From the NCBI GenBank assembly GCA_002077045.2, contig KZ111143.1, positions 325,379 to 341,700 on the forward strand: a stretch of DNA of 16,322 nt. Direction: 5' to 3'. The stretch's first letter is position 1, and each line of letters opens with the position of its first letter. This document shows, in pieces, positions 1 to 9,116 of the stretch. The translations under genes and the position numbers were made by a program. The DNA comes from Rachicladosporium sp. CCFEE 5018. Lineage: Eukaryota; Ascomycota; Dothideomycetes; Cladosporiales; Cladosporiaceae. The notes under the pieces were generated by a model. The model saw only the letters and a list, made by a program, of their open reading frames with translations. It did not search any database and was not told the origin of the DNA.

Positions 1-2181
1 TGTCGATGTCTTCAGAGGTCAGATACCCTACGTCGTGTGGGCCAGGCATAGCGAGGATGGTCCAGTGAGATGGGTACACCGGACGTAGACTTTCTGGCAC
101 AGCAGGATGGCCACCAAGACTCTTCGATGGCTCCTTCACAATCGCTAGTAGATCACCTGGTGCAAGTTGGCGGCCTTGGTAGCCTCCAATGCCTACGATC
201 GGTGAAGTAGACTTGCTCCCGAAGTAGTCGGCAACTGCTGGAAAGCCACCGTACACTGCTAAGTAGGCACGACAACCCCCGCCAGTAGACTTGCCGATCT
301 TGAGGTTCTGGCCGGCTTTGATGTGTTTCCTGGTCCACATCGGGAATACATCGCCGTCTAGTGTCGTTTCCATGGGTGCGCCAGTGAGCGCGATCACAGC
401 AGGTCCCAGGAAACGCAGCTCTGGGCCGCTAAGAGTGATCTCCAAGCCTTCCTTGCCTCGATCATTACCGACGAGCATATTGGCTATGCTCAGTGCCACT
501 GGATCCATCGCACCGCTGTGAGGGATGCCTTTGCCAACGGCAGGCCGACCAGGCAAATCCTGTATCAACGTGTACGCACCAGCTGAGATGACGTCGATTG
601 CAGCAGGCTGGAAGACGAAGTCCTCGAGGAAGCTCGTGAGTGTATGTCCTGACGTAAATCTGTCGTCACGAAGGACTGCTGCGAGAAAGTCCAGATTGGT
701 CGGCGGACCCGAAATCGTGGACCTCGTAAGCAGCATGTCCATGCCCTTGATGGCGGCTGTGCGAGTCCTGGCATGTAGCATGACTTTCGCAATGAGGGGA
801 TCGTAGTTCGGGGTGATAGTCGATCCAGTGAAAACCCAAGTGTCAATACGAGAGTTGTCGAGTTCCGCCCACTCGACTTTCTGCAGAAGGCCAGGAGAGG
901 GTGCATAGTCGCGAATAGGGTTCTCTGCATACACTCTTGCCTCAATCGCAGCACCAGTGGGCTTCGACGGTTGTAGCTTCTGTAGTTGGTCTGCAGAGAA
1001 CCCTCCACGCCCGGCCAACTGAGCATCTGCTTGCCGGAGCATCAGCTCAACAAGATCGACATCGTAACAGAGCTCCGTAATGCCGTGCTCGACTTGCAGT
1101 CGTGTGTTCATCTCCAGAAAGAAGAAGTCACCACTCTTGTCGTCGACCAGATACTCCACGGTGCCAGCTGAGCCGTACTTGATCGACTTTGCTAGCTTGA
1201 CAGCGGCATCGCCAAGTTTCTCACGCATGCCGGGATGGGCCTCGACGAAAGGTGACGGCGCCTCTTCTATCACCTTTTGGTGCCTTCGTTGAATACTGCA
1301 TTCGCGCTCGCCGAAGTGTATGGCTTCACCTTGGCCATTGCCGAACACTTGCACCTCGATGTGATGACTTGCTGGGTAGTACCGTTCGATGAAAACGCCG
1401 GGATTCTTGAACAGAGCTTCGCCTCGTGACTTGACCATCGTGAAGCCTTTTTTGACTTCCTCTGCGGTGTTACAAGTCACAAGGCCCATTCCACCACCGC
1501 CACCCGTGGCTACAGACAATCAGCATGGCACTCGTGTGACCATCGGTAGAGCGTACCTTTCAACATCACAGGGTAGCCCAGCTTTTCGCTCTGAGTGACC
1601 GCATCTGCCTCACTGTCGACAAGACCCTTCGTGCCGGGTACAATAGGCACGCCTGCCTTCTCCGCGAGATCTCGAGCGACTGCGATGCGTAAGTAGGTTG
1701 TTCATTTGACGGACGGTGGGGCGGGTACCGTGCTTGATGCCGAAGGCCTGCGATCAGGTCAGTTGCAGTCCGCGAAATCTGCCGACTCAAGTCGTACCTC
1801 GATCGCCTCGGGGCCAGGTCCAACCCACACCATGCCAGCGTCGCCCACCGCCCTAGCGAAGTCGGCGTTCTCTGACAAGAACCCATAGCCTGGAATAATC
1901 GCGTCGACATGCTGCTCCTTTGCTAACTTGATGATTGCATCCCCGTCGGTATAGCCGGAGGCATTGGTTCCAGGCAGTAGTACCGCCTCGTCGGCGTGGG
2001 ACACGTGTAGCGAAGCGACATCGGCAGCAGTATAGATCGAGACAGTCCTGATGTTCAGACGCTTCGCAGTGCGTATGATACGGACCTTGTTCAGTTAGTA
2101 TGCTGCGGCCTTCAGAGCTCGAGGAGAACCTACAGCGATTTCACCTCGATTGGCGATCAGCAAAGTCTTGATCTTCTCCAT
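1..2181 (-). CDS. Urea carboxylase-type biotin-dependent carboxylase (partial, C-terminus off the left edge)
   Basis: Predicted to carboxylate urea or a related amide using ATP, bicarbonate and biotin. Exons on the minus strand are 2181-2134, 2085-1798, 1747-1729, 1679-1557 and 1509-1; introns are 48, 50, 49 and 47 nt, all GT-AG, the first with a perfect TACTAAC branch site. The spliced product has about 662 visible residues. It opens with a biotin-carboxylase N-domain (LLIANRGEIAVR, then HADEAV). The ATP-grasp glycine loop KATGGGGGMG lies near 159-168, and EMNTRLQVEHGITE near 292-305; the EHGITE ending is typical of urea carboxylase. From about residue 465 an AHS2 (KipA/PxpC-like) domain begins with HSGAMD and later VYGGFPAVADYFGS. 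AHS1 and the biotinyl domain should follow off-window. Dur1,2-type urea amidolyase carries an N-terminal allophanate hydrolase amidase; none is present here, and only about 640 bp separate this start from the ligase gene. The substrate is therefore uncertain (urea, guanidine or another amide). Confidence 0.9.
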
Positions 2182-2333
2182 CTTTGGAACCGGAATGACC
2201 ACAGCTGCGATCTTTGAAAACAAAGGAAGAAAAGGGTATTTGAACCGGATGAGTGTCTATTGGTAACAAGGGCATATCATATCACCCCGCTTCATGAGAG
2301 GTCTTGCTAGCATCGCCTTCTACCTTGAGCTCT

Positions 2334-2339
2334 ACGCGT
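2334..2339. promoter_or_regulatory. MCB-type motif ACGCGT
   Basis: Perfect palindromic ACGCGT, the MluI cell-cycle box bound by MBF in yeasts, roughly 480 bp upstream of the ligase ATG. A weaker ACGCGA copy follows at 2362-2367. Assignment is by motif only. Confidence 0.4.
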
Positions 2340-2691
2340 CATTCTGACTGTGCTCTTGGCTACGCGACGATAGCAAGACGAGACATGACACGTGAGCATA
2401 GGAGATACTTGAACGAAACTGAGAGACTCGCATCGTCGGCAATTGCTCTTCGTCCGTGGCAGACGCATGTCGCGTGGTGATATCGCACTGTAGCTTTGCT
2501 CTCGCGAGTGCTGCGGTGTCGACTTGTTAACCAGTAAAAGTGCGCTATCATCAATGGGACTAACATCGGCGTAATGAACGCTACACAGATCGCGCCTGCC
2601 CGCATCTTAGTTCTGATGTGATGCGAAGACGGGTAGAGGACATCGAGAGACAGCCAGTGTGGACTACTCACAGCGATGACGACATGGCTGT

Positions 2692-2707
2692 CGCGTGTCC
2701 CACGCGT
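2692..2707. promoter_or_regulatory. MCB motif inside an inverted repeat, proximal ligase promoter
   Basis: CGCGTG (2692-2697) and CACGCG (2701-2706) form perfect 6-bp inverted arms around a 3-bp spacer; the right arm contains a full ACGCGT (2702-2707). The site is about 115 bp upstream of the ligase ATG, a normal place for an activator site. MCB control of the ligase gene CDC9 is established in budding yeast; its use here is inferred. Confidence 0.5.
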
Positions 2708-2820
2708 GTGAAAGTGATTGTACCGGATGCGACAGTATTGGGCATAGATCTTACACCGCAAGTCCGTCTAAATTGACCGAGTAGCAGGGCTTCAGACAGG
2801 GGTCGTGTGTCAATTATGAG

Positions 2821-5499
2821 ATGAGCACTCCAAGCAAGAGACGCAAGAAGAATGACTACCAGCCATCGCCGCAGCCTGTTCGTGGACTGGACTTCTTCTT
2901 TGGCAAGCAACGGGCAGAGACCGGCGTGAAGACTGAGAAGGATAAACGTAATAATTCAGATATCGGTAGCAGTCAGCAGGGTGGCGAAGATGCCGACAAG
3001 GAGACTGAAGAGACCTTGACGGACGAGCAACTTGCTCGAAAGCTTCAGGCCGAATGGGATGAACAGGATCGAATACCAACGAACGGACACACGGTCGAGA
3101 CAGCTGCTGAAGCTACTGTGCAAGATGTCAAGGCAGACGAAAGTGATGATCTCTATGCTGTCAGCGTGAAAGACGAATCGGAAGTGCCTAATGCAGTGCC
3201 TGAGGTCGAGGTCGACCAGCCCGTGACGAACGCATTCAGTGGCCTGGGTAAGAAGAGCACTTTGACATTGCAGTCCGCTTCAGCAGAGGAAGATACAACG
3301 TCAAGTGCGATACCCTTCGATCAATCGCCCTTGACATTCGACCCACAGAAGTATGTACCCGATCTGAAGAGGCAGTGGGCGAACGAGGGAAATCAGGCCA
3401 CATATGCACTACTCACGCACTGCTTCGTACTTGTCAATAGCACGCAGTCGCGCATCAAAATTGTCGATACCTTGGTGAACCTGCTTCGAGTCCTCATTGA
3501 GGGAGACCCTGACTCACTACTGCCTGCGGTCTGGCTAGCAACGAACTCTATATCGCCACCATACATTGACCTGGAACTTGGTCTGGGCGGCAGCGCCATC
3601 AGTAAAGCTCTCAAGAAAGTGTGTGGCCTCGATAATGGTGGTCTCAAGAAGCTATACGACAAGCACGGCGATGCTGGTGATGTGGCATTTGAGGCAAAGA
3701 AGCGACAGAGCGTCACGTTGCGTAAGCCAAAGCCCTTGACGATTAAAGGAGTATTTGACAGCCTTGTTAAAGTAGCCAACTCCAAGGGCCAAGGCAGTGT
3801 CGAAGCTAAGCAGCGGATTGTCGAGCGTCTGATTCAGGACGCTCGCGGTGCCGAAGAGAGTCGCTATATAGTCCGCACCCTGTCTCAACACCTGCGCATC
3901 GGCGCGGTGAAGACGACTATGCTCATAGCTTTGTCCCGCGCATTCCTGCTTTCTCGCCCACCCAACTCCGACTTCGAGACCCGCCATCCTTCTACTATGG
4001 TAAAGCTTTCTAAACAAGATCTAGCCCTGGCATGGGCTCCCGGAGAAGAGCTAGTCAAAGCTTCCTTCGCTCGTCGGCCGAACTACAACGACCTTGTCCC
4101 AACTCTTCTCGAAGTTGGTATCGCGCCAGAACTGCTACAGCGGTGCGGCCTAGCGCTCCACATTCCATTGAGACCAATGTTGGGAGGCATCACACGAGAT
4201 TTATCTGAGATGCTCACCAAGCTTACTGGACGCTCATTTGCGTGCGAGTTCAAGTACGATGGTCAACGCGCGCAGGTCCACTGTGATGAGAGTGGCCGCG
4301 TTAGCATCTTCAGCAGACACAATGAGGTGATGACTGATAAGTACCCCGACCTTGTCGCTTTGATCCCCAAGATCCGGGGCGATGGGATCCGAAGTTTCAT
4401 CATGGAGGGTGAGGTCGTAGCCATTGACCGTGAATCAGGAGATCTCAAACCCTTCCAGATCTTAGCGAACCGTGCGAGAAAGGACGTGGTCATACAGAGC
4501 GTGAAAGTCGATGTGTGTCTGTATGCATTCGACCTAATGTACCTGAACGGCGAGGAGCTTCTAGATCGACCCTTCAGAGAACGAAGGGAGCTGCTCCGAA
4601 GCCTCTTCGTCGAGATCCCGAACCACTTCACGTGGGTGAGGAGCATGGACGCCACGAGTGCGGACGAAGAGGCGGTAGAAGAGTTCTTCAAAGAAGCCAC
4701 GGGGATTAAGTGCGAGGGAATTATGGTCAAGGTGCTTGACAACCTACCAGATCTCGATATACCCCCGGGAGGTGACGATACCGAGGGTTTGACAGCACCT
4801 ATCGAACCCAAACCACCTCCCTTGATCTCAAAAGCAAAGAAGAAAGGCAAGGCAGCAAAGCCCAAGGCCACTGACCCGACCGACCCTCCCGAACCACCGA
4901 CTTCCCGTCGTAAACCCTTGCCCTCAACTTATCACCCCGATAAACGCCTCGATGCCTGGCTGAAAGTGAAGAAAGACTACACCACCACCTCCGACACCCT
5001 GGATCTCATTCCGGTAGGTGCCTGGCACGGCCAAGGTCGTAAGAACGCCTGGTGGTCTCCAATCTTGCTAGCCTGTCGCGATCCGGCAACGGGCACGTTG
5101 CAAGTCGTAACGAAGTGTATCTCCGGCTTCACGGATGCTTTCTACAAGGAGAACAAGCTGAAGTACTCCGAGGAAGGGGAGAACACTATGCCAGGATCAA
5201 GTAGACCAACATACATCGAGTATGGTGGACAGCCGACTGTGTGGTTCCAGCCGCAGGAGGTGTGGGAAATGGCGTTCGCGGATATCACGTTGAGTCCTAC
5301 GTATACTGCTGCGTTGGGTTTGGTATCGCAGGAGCGAGGCCTGAGCATGCGGTTTCCGAGGTTCCTCAAAGTACGAGAGGATAAGAGCATTGAGGAGGCC
5401 AGTACATCGGAGTTTTTGGCGAGTCTGTACAGGAAGCAGGAGGCTCGGGCGCCAAAGGAGGGCGCGAAGCCCAGCGTGGATGACGACTTCGAGATGTGA
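2821..5499 (+). CDS. CDC9: ATP-dependent DNA ligase I (Cdc9/LIG1 family)
   Basis: Seals nicks between Okazaki fragments and at the end of excision repair, by transferring AMP from an active-site lysine to the 5' phosphate. One uninterrupted 892-codon frame. The N-terminal tail has a basic cluster KRRKK (6-10) and a degenerate PCNA-binding motif VRGLDFFF (20-27), lacking the usual first glutamine. An acidic linker follows; it includes DEQLARKLQAEWDEQ (68-82), resembling short ubiquitin-interacting helices. A DNA-binding domain spans about 170-410. Motif I is KYDGQR (478-483), with catalytic K478. MEGEVVAID and the downstream FDLMYLNGEELLDRPF correspond to motifs III and IIIa. Motif IV is EGIMVK (632-637) and motif V is WLKVKKDY (713-720). 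RFPRFLKVRED near the C-terminus closes the OB domain. Motifs IV and V are about 75 residues apart, against about 16 in human LIG1 and yeast Cdc9; the extra segment is Pro/Lys-rich. The start is the first ATG ahead of the basic tail. Confidence 0.97.
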   Translation: MSTPSKRRKKNDYQPSPQPVRGLDFFFGKQRAETGVKTEKDKRNNSDIGSSQQGGEDADKETEETLTDEQLARKLQAEWDEQDRIPTNGHTVETAAEATVQDVKADESDDLYAVSVKDESEVPNAVPEVEVDQPVTNAFSGLGKKSTLTLQSASAEEDTTSSAIPFDQSPLTFDPQKYVPDLKRQWANEGNQATYALLTHCFVLVNSTQSRIKIVDTLVNLLRVLIEGDPDSLLPAVWLATNSISPPYIDLELGLGGSAISKALKKVCGLDNGGLKKLYDKHGDAGDVAFEAKKRQSVTLRKPKPLTIKGVFDSLVKVANSKGQGSVEAKQRIVERLIQDARGAEESRYIVRTLSQHLRIGAVKTTMLIALSRAFLLSRPPNSDFETRHPSTMVKLSKQDLALAWAPGEELVKASFARRPNYNDLVPTLLEVGIAPELLQRCGLALHIPLRPMLGGITRDLSEMLTKLTGRSFACEFKYDGQRAQVHCDESGRVSIFSRHNEVMTDKYPDLVALIPKIRGDGIRSFIMEGEVVAIDRESGDLKPFQILANRARKDVVIQSVKVDVCLYAFDLMYLNGEELLDRPFRERRELLRSLFVEIPNHFTWVRSMDATSADEEAVEEFFKEATGIKCEGIMVKVLDNLPDLDIPPGGDDTEGLTAPIEPKPPPLISKAKKKGKAAKPKATDPTDPPEPPTSRRKPLPSTYHPDKRLDAWLKVKKDYTTTSDTLDLIPVGAWHGQGRKNAWWSPILLACRDPATGTLQVVTKCISGFTDAFYKENKLKYSEEGENTMPGSSRPTYIEYGGQPTVWFQPQEVWEMAFADITLSPTYTAALGLVSQERGLSMRFPRFLKVREDKSIEEASTSEFLASLYRKQEARAPKEGAKPSVDDDFEM

Positions 5500-5524
5500 G
5501 GTGATGTATTTAATCTTGGGGAGA

Positions 5525-8390
5525 CTAGTAGCGCTCCATCAGCCAAATTCGGCGTATCTTGTCGTCCGTTTCATTCAGCATGGCTTGCTCCGCTTTCTTC
5601 ATGCCGATGTAGTGATCCACGACTTCCGTACCCAATACCGCATTGAGCGCGGTGTCTTCATTGAGTGCTTCGAGACTCTGCGAGAGCGATGTGGGGAGCT
5701 TCGTTTCGATGCCCAGGTCCGTTTTGTCTACTTCCGAGAGCTGAGAAGGATTGCCTATGGAGTGATGAATGTCAGTACTGTGTATTCTAAGGTACGATTG
5801 ATCCTGCCGAGAGGCGAGCAACCTACTTTGACAGTCTTTCAACTTCATCTCCGTACCATCGTTCAGCCCTTGCAACCCAGCGGCGAAGACGGCAAACATC
5901 GCGAGGTACATGTTGGGCATCCCATCGAGACATCTGACTTCCCATCTTTCCGTCGTGCCGTCAGTCCCTGCGACTCGTCTGATGGGTACCTCGCGATTCT
6001 GCGTGCCCCAAGCGACCCAAGTTCCGCTAGTCCAGTGGTCGTCCGCTACCCGAATATAGCTCACTTCCTCAGGTAGCGTGAAGGCGCACAGCGCAGGTAG
6101 GTGAGATAGGACGCCCGCGAAGAATGACATCTGCTTCTCCTCATGCGCTGGTGCGCTGCCAGAGGACAGCGAAATGTTTGCATGACATGCTGTGCCCACT
6201 GGAGGAAAGGGCGACGGGTGACACGTGGCCCGCAGACCTTGGCGGCTGGCCATATGCTGGATAATCTGACGGGCTTGATACAGTGTGTCTATTGCTTCCT
6301 CTGGCGGAGAAGGTGGCAGTACGAACTCGTATTGTCCCTGACCGGCTTCGGAGTGGAATTGCTGGATGTAAATGCCCGCGTCTGCCAGAGCCTCACAGAT
6401 CATCACCATAGATGGCATGGAGTCCGCCAGCTGCTCATCTGTCATGGTAGACCAGGCGTGATTGGAGTCAAGTGGCTTGACTGCAGCTTCAGCATGGGGT
6501 GACGAGCCACGGCAGAAGGTGATCTCGACCTCAAATCCGACAAGCGACGTGATGTCGTGATGAGTAGCAAGATTGTCGATCGTCTCGGCAAGACGACTAC
6601 GAGGACAGAGCTGCACCAGCGACCCGTCGGCTTCTTCGAAGCTAGCCATCAATGTGTTGACAAGGCCAGACGCAGTAGTCTGTGGCAACGCTCTGCAGCT
6701 GCGTCTATCCGGTCTAACGTAAATCTGACCGACAGGCACACATTTTGAAGTGATCCCATCGTTCTGTAGTGTGCCCAGATTCCCGCGAGAGATGCCAAAA
6801 CGAAGTTGATTTGCGCTCGACAGACGATTGAACTCTCGACGAGGGATCCATCGACATCGCAGGGTGCCGAGCCAGTCGATCCATTGCACGATGCTGTAGT
6901 CCGCTTTGCTTTCTAGTATCTGCGATTCTAGGGAGGCATGTTGCGGGAGAGACCTCGGGACGATCTGCGCAGCACACCATGTCAGCTGGTTCGCGTGGCA
7001 ATAATCATATCCTCGAGGCTCATTGCGAGGACTCGACTGGAGCAAGCCACTGTGCGCGCTCTCAAGTGCACTACGAAGCGGCACTCACGTCTTTTTGATG
7101 ACTCTCGGATCCCACTATATCCTCATCACGCAGCGGTGGTTCCAGCTCCAGATGGTATAACTTATTCGAGTTCTCGAAGAAGATGTCGCGGATAGCAGCA
7201 ATCGCGTCTGTCACCGTCAAATCACCGTTCTCCACAAACTCGACAATAACCTTTTCCAGGCCGTCTCTTCCCTGCACATTAGCGAGCCAGTATGTTTCAG
7301 CCTGCAGATGGCCGTCGGTACTCCAGAGCAGCTTCGAAGTAGGCGTAAGCTCGAGTGCTTGGCGGATGATGGTCTCCTGGCCGTGTCGTGAGACCATCGG
7401 GAAGACCTCGCCAATATCTAGAAAGCAGTTGCGATAGACTGTCGCGAGGTAGCCGGCTTCGCGTGTGTACGGATACGCTGAATGCAGTAGGACGATAGGC
7501 ACAGCTGGATATGTTTTGATTAATGGCTGTAGCAGGCCAGGGTTGGAATCAATGATCGAGATGTCGTTGTCACCCAATCCAGTGTGGAATTGTACCGGCT
7601 TTGCTTTGCCAGTCTGCGAAGCCGATGCAGCTATTAACTTGCACGTGCTGATGACTAGCGCATCGCACAAGCCCTTGGACTGCACGCGGAAGTTCTTTGC
7701 CTCTGCGGTAGGCAGGAAATGGCGACGAAAGCTCTTCAGGCCACGCTCGGAGACTTCGACATCACGTCCGACTTCGACGTCGAGACCCGTGCGATAGCAG
7801 ATGACACTCTTGAAGCCTGCTACCTCCTCAGATTCGATGGCAGAGATGATCGCCTGCTCAAACGCCGTGACGAACGTTAGCCACGCGAGGGAGCATGCTT
7901 CCTCATCGGCCACTGCGATGGCTTCAGGTAGCTTGCCCTGCTGATGCAGCGTCGACAGGATCGAGGCGGCAACAGCCTCAATGCGTACGATACGCTTGGC
8001 AGGCGAAGTGGTGAATTTGGAGTGCCAGTGATAGTTCTCAAAGTCCCCTGGATTGCCCAGACCATCATCTATCAGCACTGTGTGGATGCCTTCGAAGCAC
8101 TTCCGGGTCAATGCATCCGCATCCTCCAACAGCAGCTCATCGCGCTTCTTCACGATGGTCTGCCAGTCGGCATCAACCGGTAGATCGTACAGCTTACGCA
8201 GCTGCTTCGCGGCACGAAGATGTGCCAGTGACTTCGGCGTGTCCAGCAGTGCCTCTCCGCTGGCTTCCGTAGTGATGGTCAGAAAGTCGCTTGTCCGCAG
8301 CTGATGCGGCCTGAGCAGATTGTGAGCATGGTTGTCGATAATGGGGCACGTCCTCACGACATGCCGCAGGTCTTCCAGTGTCGCCGCCAT
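5525..8390 (-). CDS. fluG: FluG-like protein: amidohydrolase fused to a glutamine-synthetase-like domain
   Basis: Exons 8390-7089, 6964-5827 and 5754-5525 give 889 residues, close to Aspergillus FluG (about 865). Residues 1-434 are an amidohydrolase-2 domain with a complete set of likely metal ligands: HAH (H21, H23), H269 in QFHTGLGDND, H303 in LLHSAYPYTREAGY and D359 in STDGH. After a linker from 435, a class I glutamine-synthetase-like domain shows FEVEITF (E579, E581), QFHSEAGQGQYEF (E640, E647), CHANISL (H695) and NREVPIR (758-763). In Aspergillus nidulans FluG is needed to make an extracellular signal for conidiation; the reaction is not settled, and many fungi carry several FluG-like paralogues, so a developmental role here is inferred. 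Intron 1 (124 nt) has donor GTGAGT and acceptor GCGCAG; another acceptor 45 nt downstream would keep the frame. Intron 2 (72 nt) is a multiple of three without stops. The gene converges on the ligase gene. Confidence 0.93.
5755..5826 (-). other. In-frame, stop-free 72-nt intron of the FluG-like gene
   Basis: On the minus strand it begins GTAGGT and ends CCATAG, with the branch site TACTGAC about 20 nt before the end. Removal joins KDCQ to SNPSQLSE, matching the continuous family reading, whereas retention would insert 24 residues without a frameshift. It is therefore easy to mistake for coding sequence. Confidence 0.8.
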
Positions 8391-8786
8391 TACATCGCTG
8401 TCTCCGGGCCACGTATGTGAGCTCGATGCTCATAGAGCTCAGTCCGGTTCACCTCATCAAGCCCAGACTGCTACTGCGCCACATAGACCACCGCCACAGC
8501 GGGCCTCTGAGTTCAGTCCGAGCTCACATCAGCTCATCCAGATCTGCAGCCCGTCATCGGCCAGCACTTTCATATGCGGGTCATGCGGTGAGAGAGAAAT
8601 CCAAGAGGGTGTGATGCGATGGAAATGAATAGATAAGGCTAAGTAAAGCTTCTCTTAAGTCACATCCTTGTGCATTAAAGATACTCCACCTGCAACTACT
8701 TACTTCCACTTCACTTCAACGACTCCAACTCTCTCACAGCTCTACCACTCTATCGCAACCTCCAACAATCATCCATTACCGTCACC
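8391..8786. promoter_or_regulatory. Divergent promoter between the FluG-like gene and the 67-aa gene
   Basis: A 396-bp spacer. It holds an 11-bp inverted repeat (8415-8425 and 8519-8529) and a 12-bp direct repeat with one mismatch (8435-8446 and 8509-8520), several copies built around GAGCTC. The last 90 bp before the 67-aa gene form a CT- and CA-rich strand typical of leaders of well-expressed fungal genes. No TATA box is convincing. Confidence 0.5.
8415..8529. repeat. 11-bp inverted repeat and 12-bp direct repeat pair
   Basis: ATGTGAGCTCG at 8415-8425 is the exact reverse complement of CGAGCTCACAT at 8519-8529. Between them lie GAGCTCAGTCCG (8435-8446) and GAGTTCAGTCCG (8509-8520), direct copies with one difference. 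The second direct copy abuts and overlaps the right inverted arm. They could be paired factor-binding sites or leftovers of a small local duplication. Confidence 0.6.
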
Positions 8787-9116
8787 ATGAACAACCCGCA
8801 GAACAACGCCGGCAAGCAAGACTACCTGGACAAAGGTAGGCGCGATTGATTCGCGATGCGCCGGGTCGAGTATGCGTATGTACTGACTGTTGCGCACGAT
8901 AGCCGTGGACAAGGCTGAGCAGATGATCGGCAAGAAGACCGGCCATCAGGTCCGCCCCGGGCAGTATTCAGCACAGAACGAGAAGTTCACGGACAAGCTT
9001 CGTGGATACCTCGAGAAAGTGACGGGCAAGAAGGTGCGCATACCATGGTACTATCCCTTTGAGAATATGAGGTACTGACACGCTCGTTCTAGGCGCCGGC
9101 AAAGTTCTCCAACTAG
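8787..9116 (+). CDS. Small lysine-rich protein of 67 residues, three exons, function unknown
   Basis: Exons 8787-8835, 8903-9033 and 9093-9116 splice to 67 codons plus stop. Introns of 67 and 59 nt are GT-AG, and both contain the branch sequence TACTGAC, which strongly supports the model. The protein starts MNNPQNNAGKQDYLDKAVDK, continues through an amphipathic lysine-rich middle with GKKTGHQ, and ends EKVTGKKAPAKFSN. It has no signal peptide, membrane segment or cysteine, and looks like a small soluble cytosolic or nuclear protein. The DYLDK start and GKK-x-P-x-KFSN end remind me of a family of short uncharacterised ascomycete proteins, but I assign no function. The pyrimidine- and CA-rich leader suggests good expression. 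The gene diverges from the FluG-like gene and converges on the BTB gene. It could be missed by gene finders because no exon is longer than 131 nt. Confidence 0.85.

Larger units (their letters stand above)
2182..2820. promoter_or_regulatory. Divergent promoter between the carboxylase and DNA ligase genes
   Basis: This 639-bp spacer serves two genes transcribed away from each other. Seen in it are two ACGCGT motifs (2334-2339, 2702-2707), an ACGCGA variant (2362-2367), a CACGTG E-box (2389-2394), and a CCAAT box on the minus strand (2259-2263), about 80 bp before the carboxylase ATG. GATA-type sites (HGATAR) lie at 2368-2373 (plus) and 2545-2550 (minus); they fit nitrogen control of the carboxylase but are short enough to occur by chance. 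Just upstream of the carboxylase ATG, read on the minus strand, is a pyrimidine-rich tract followed by AAG and CAG, so a 5' leader intron is possible. No convincing coding sequence was found. Confidence 0.6.

Noticed and set aside
2360..2761. 133-codon minus-strand frame in the carboxylase/ligase spacer, considered as a missing upstream exon
   Set aside because: It starts at TTG rather than ATG, shows no amidase or other domain, and overlaps the promoter motifs.
5390..6502. Plus-strand frames across the FluG C-terminal region (5390-6076, 6143-6502)
   Set aside because: Shadows of the glutamine-synthetase-like domain on the other strand; no domain content.
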